7,968 nt of DNA from an uncultured Verrucomicrobiota bacterium. Its GTDB lineage: Bacteria; Verrucomicrobiota; Kiritimatiellia; RFP12; UBA3636. Where the stretch lies: positions 1 to 7,968 of the forward strand of contig CAMOEO010000134.1 in NCBI GenBank assembly GCA_946612175.1, written 5' to 3'. The notes under the pieces were generated by a model, which worked only from the letters and a program-made list of their open reading frames with translations, was not told the origin of the DNA and did not search any database. The position numbers and the translations under genes are program-made. This document shows, piece after piece, positions 6,344 to 7,968 of the stretch; positions within the stretch are counted from its first letter, which is position 1; each line of letters begins with the position of its first letter.

Positions 6344-6373
6344 AAAAACGGCCCGCGGGGACGCGCCCGCGGG
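6344..6373 (-). terminator. Predicted intrinsic terminator after the ABC ATPase gene
   Basis: Two CCCGCGGG arms (6352-6359 and 6366-6373) form an 8-bp GC stem with a 6-nt loop. In the sense direction CCG and then TTTTT (6344-6348) follow, with a second T-run TTTTTT at 6330-6335. The hairpin starts 8 nt after the stop codon. The 3-nt gap before the T-run is slightly long, but placement and composition fit an intrinsic terminator. Confidence 0.6.
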
Positions 6374-6380
6374 GCGTGCG

Positions 6381-7400
6381 CTATGCGGGGAGGGGGACGA
6401 CGTCGGAGGGGGCGACCCAGGCTTCCGAGGGGCGCGTCTCGTCGCGGGCGAGGATCTCGGGGTTGAGCTCGAAGACCTTGAGCTCCGGGGCGCCGGGGGA
6501 GCCTGTGGCGAGCAGGTGCTCGGCCGTCTCGCCGAGGTAGACGGTGCCGTGGACGGTGCCGGAGAGACGCAGGGCGGGGGCGCCGGGTGGCGGGGCGCCG
6601 AGGTGGATCGTCTCGGGGCGGACGGAGAGCGCGGCGGCGCCGGGGAAGGAGGCCTGCGCGCCGAAGAAGTCGGGCGGGAGGAAGTTCGTTTCGCCGATGA
6701 ACGACGCGACGAAGCGGTTGCGGGGGGCGCGGTAGACCTCGAGGGGCGCCCCGACCTGCTCGAGGCGGCCGGCCTGCATGACGGCGAGGCGGTCGGCGAT
6801 CGAAAGCGCCTCCTTCTGGTCGTGCGTCACGTACACGGCGGTGAGGCCGGCCTCCTTGCAGATGCGGCGGATTTCGCCGCGCATCTCGAGGCGGAGCTTG
6901 GCGTCGAGGTTGGAGAGGGGCTCGTCGAGGAGAAGGCAGCGCGGCTGCACGACGAGCGCGCGGGCGAGCGCGACGCGCTGCTGCTGGCCGCCGGAGAGCT
7001 GGTTGGGCTTGCGGGAGGCCTTGTCCTCCATCTTGACGGCCGCGAGGGCCTTGCGGACGCGCTCGGCGGTCTCGGCCTTGCCGACGCCGCGCATGCGGAG
7101 TCCGAAGGCGACGTTCTCGGCGAGCGTCATGTGCGGCCAGAGGGCGTAGCTCTGGAAGACCATGCCGGTGTCGCGGCGGTGGGGCGGGACGTTCGTGACA
7201 TCCTCGTCGCCGATGAGGATGCGCCCCTCGTCGGGCGTGTAGAAGCCGGCGATGTGGCGCAGGAGGGTGGTCTTGCCGCAGCCGGAAGGGCCGAGCAGGA
7301 AGAAGAGCTCGCCCGGCCGGATGTCGAGTGTGACGTGGTCGAGCGCGGTCGTCGCGCCGAAGCGCTTGACGAGGTTCTGGATCTGGATGGAGACGGCCAT
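6381..7400 (-). CDS. ABC-transporter ATP-binding protein (PotA/FbpC/UgpC type)
   Basis: A 339-residue ATPase subunit of an importer, cytoplasmic face of the inner membrane. The ATPase domain (1-240) has Walker A GPSGCGKTT (37-45), Q-loop Gln83, signature LSGGQQQRVALARAL (135-149), Walker B CLLLDE (155-160), D-loop SNLD (163-166) and the switch His193 in VTHDQKEAL. The C-terminal 100 residues form a TOBE-like regulatory domain, with the usual VRPE motif (260-263, SVRPETIHLG). FQSYALWPHMT (82-92) and IGETNFL (235-241) fit the CUT1/MOI group serving spermidine, iron, sulfate or sugar uptake; the substrate cannot be read from the sequence. No permease or binding-protein gene is in the window, and a promoter and terminator bracket this gene alone. 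The start at 7400 lacks an obvious ribosome site. Confidence 0.95.
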   Translation of the reverse strand: MAVSIQIQNLVKRFGATTALDHVTLDIRPGELFFLLGPSGCGKTTLLRHIAGFYTPDEGRILIGDEDVTNVPPHRRDTGMVFQSYALWPHMTLAENVAFGLRMRGVGKAETAERVRKALAAVKMEDKASRKPNQLSGGQQQRVALARALVVQPRCLLLDEPLSNLDAKLRLEMRGEIRRICKEAGLTAVYVTHDQKEALSIADRLAVMQAGRLEQVGAPLEVYRAPRNRFVASFIGETNFLPPDFFGAQASFPGAAALSVRPETIHLGAPPPGAPALRLSGTVHGTVYLGETAEHLLATGSPGAPELKVFELNPEILARDETRPSEAWVAPSDVVPLPA

Positions 7401-7422
7401 GGCGTCAGGTCGTTGGGGTGTC

Positions 7423-7578
7423 GGGTTCCTCGGGCGAAGTCCTCAGACGGATTCCTCGGTGAAGTCCGCTTGGCGGGTTCCTCTGCTGAAGTCCGCAGGC
7501 GGGTTCTTCGTGTGAAGTCCGCAGACGGATTCCTCGGTGAAGTCCGCTGGGCGGGTTTCTCGGCGTAGTCCGCTGAGT
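7423..7578. repeat. Six 26-bp tandem repeats in the ABC gene leader
   Basis: Units begin at 7423, 7449, 7475, 7501, 7527 and 7553. The shared plus-strand core is ggrttcctcggtgaagtccg. Units 2 and 5 are identical at 25 of 26 bases, and units 1 and 4 also resemble each other most, so a three-unit (78 bp) block seems to have been duplicated. On the transcribed strand each unit can fold as a small hairpin: GCGG and TTC pair with GAA and CCGY around a 6-7 nt loop. The 26-bp period breaks the reading frame, so the array is not coding. It ends 23 nt before the ABC start codon. Confidence 0.9.
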
Positions 7579-7612
7579 GCCTTACGGCGGGGTTACGCGG
7601 TTTTGTCGATGG

Positions 7613-7640
7613 ATTATACTGCAACGTCGCCTCTCCGCAA
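7613..7640 (-). promoter_or_regulatory. Predicted sigma70-type promoter for the ABC ATPase gene
   Basis: On the minus strand there is a perfect TATAAT (7613-7618), 16 nt after TTGCGG (7635-7640), which shares TTG with the -35 consensus. It sits in an AT-richer stretch between the two repeat arrays. Transcription would start near 7606, giving a leader of about 205 nt containing all six 26-bp repeats. Confidence 0.55.
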
Positions 7641-7677
7641 ATCAAATTCGCCTCCGTTCCTCCCCGTCGGGTCCACA

Positions 7678-7849
7678 TGCATGTTTTTGCGACAATCCCT
7701 TCGATTCCACCGTGCATGATTTTACGGCGATTATCCGCTTCTCCCCTGCATGATTGCGCGGCGATTCCTTGGTTTGTCCTCACACGAATGCCCGGCAATC
7801 CCTTCGATTCCACCGTGCGTGATTTTTTAATCTTCTTCCGCTTCCACGG
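7678..7849. repeat. Degenerate 34-35 bp tandem repeats
   Basis: About five units begin at 7678, 7713, 7747, 7781 and 7816, each opening with a TGCATGATT-like motif (decayed in the fourth). The clearest evidence is a 31-bp direct repeat with one mismatch at 7693-7723 and 7796-7826. GC content is far lower than in neighbouring genes. Units adjoin without spacers. No gene is seen from 7579 to 7867. Confidence 0.7.
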
Positions 7850-7867
7850 CCATCTCTGCGGTGATTT

Positions 7868-7966
7868 TCAAGCCCGCCTTCGTCGCGTGTCCGGCGGCCG
7901 CCGGATCCAGGGTCGCAGCGCATGGAGCGCGGCGAGGTAGGCCTTGACGGTGGCGGCGTCGGGCCC
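7868..7966 (-). CDS. C-terminal end of an unidentified protein (enters from the right edge)
   Basis: An open frame of 32 codons ends in TGA at 7868-7870. The part next to the edge reads DAATVKAYLAALHALRPW, a plausible amphipathic helix, and its codons end almost always in G or C like the confirmed genes here. The last residues are Arg/Pro-rich. A competing frame on the same strand runs to about 7829 but has mixed codon ends and crosses the repeat array. The family cannot be named from 32 residues. Confidence 0.5.
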   Translation of the reverse strand, partial: GPDAATVKAYLAALHALRPWIRRPPDTRRRRA

Positions 7967-7968
7967 CT

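Noticed and set aside
2990..6466. Further long plus-strand frames opposite the GTPase, adk and coiled-coil genes
   Set aside because: Same reason: low-complexity translations with no domain motifs, exactly mirroring real minus-strand genes.
7127..7813. Minus-strand open frame across the repeats with Arg/Thr/Ser/Pro-rich translation
   Set aside because: It overlaps the ABC gene in the wrong frame and its central part is the 26-bp array, whose period does not keep the frame between units. Mixed codon ends.
7423..7849. CRISPR array
   Set aside because: Both repeat sets are head-to-tail units without unique spacers, and are imperfect; no cas gene is present.

Overview
The window is very GC-rich apart from about 7600-7870, and all its genes lie on the minus strand, so it reads from right to left. 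It is bacterial chromosomal DNA. The gene mix is an actinobacterial-type xylose isomerase relative, a zinc-type adenylate kinase, an EHD/dynamin-like GTPase and a small Trp/Pro-rich lipoprotein. Together with the composition this suggests a Gram-negative, high-GC lineage, possibly in the PVC group (Verrucomicrobiota, Kiritimatiellota, Lentisphaerota). That placement is an inference without a marker gene.

Right part (7968-6344). The last codons of an unidentified gene enter from the right edge and stop at 7868. A gene-free stretch of about 470 bp follows. It holds two unrelated-looking tandem repeat arrays (about 34-35 bp period at 7678-7849; 26 bp period at 7423-7578) separated by a sigma70-like promoter with a perfect TATAAT (7613-7640). 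The promoter would drive a single ABC-transporter ATPase gene (7400-6381) through a leader of about 200 nt made mostly of the 26-bp repeats. A GC hairpin with T-runs (6344-6373) ends that unit.

Middle part (6325-4872). A second predicted promoter (6297-6325) starts a new unit. Its first gene encodes a membrane-anchored periplasmic coiled-coil protein (6244-5120). That gene overlaps by 17 nt a 59-residue lipoprotein gene (5136-4957) that is easily missed because of its size. A GC hairpin and a C-rich, Shine-Dalgarno-less leader separate these from adk.

Left part (4871-1). adk, an EHD/dynamin-like GTPase with a two-segment membrane hairpin, an MgtC/SapB-family membrane protein (joined to the GTPase by an ATGA stop/start overlap), a haemolysin III/PAQR membrane protein, a divergent xylose isomerase-like protein and the start of lysyl-tRNA synthetase follow at gaps of 14 to 28 nt. 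They look like one operon. Three of its products (GTPase, MgtC-like, Hly-III) act at or in the membrane, which suggests, but does not prove, a shared role in membrane maintenance or stress.

The most notable points are the EHD-like GTPase and its coupling to the MgtC gene, the altered metal site of the xylose isomerase homologue, the hidden lipoprotein beside the coiled-coil protein, the repeat-built leader of the ABC ATPase, and an in-frame 21-bp repeat tract inside lysS.
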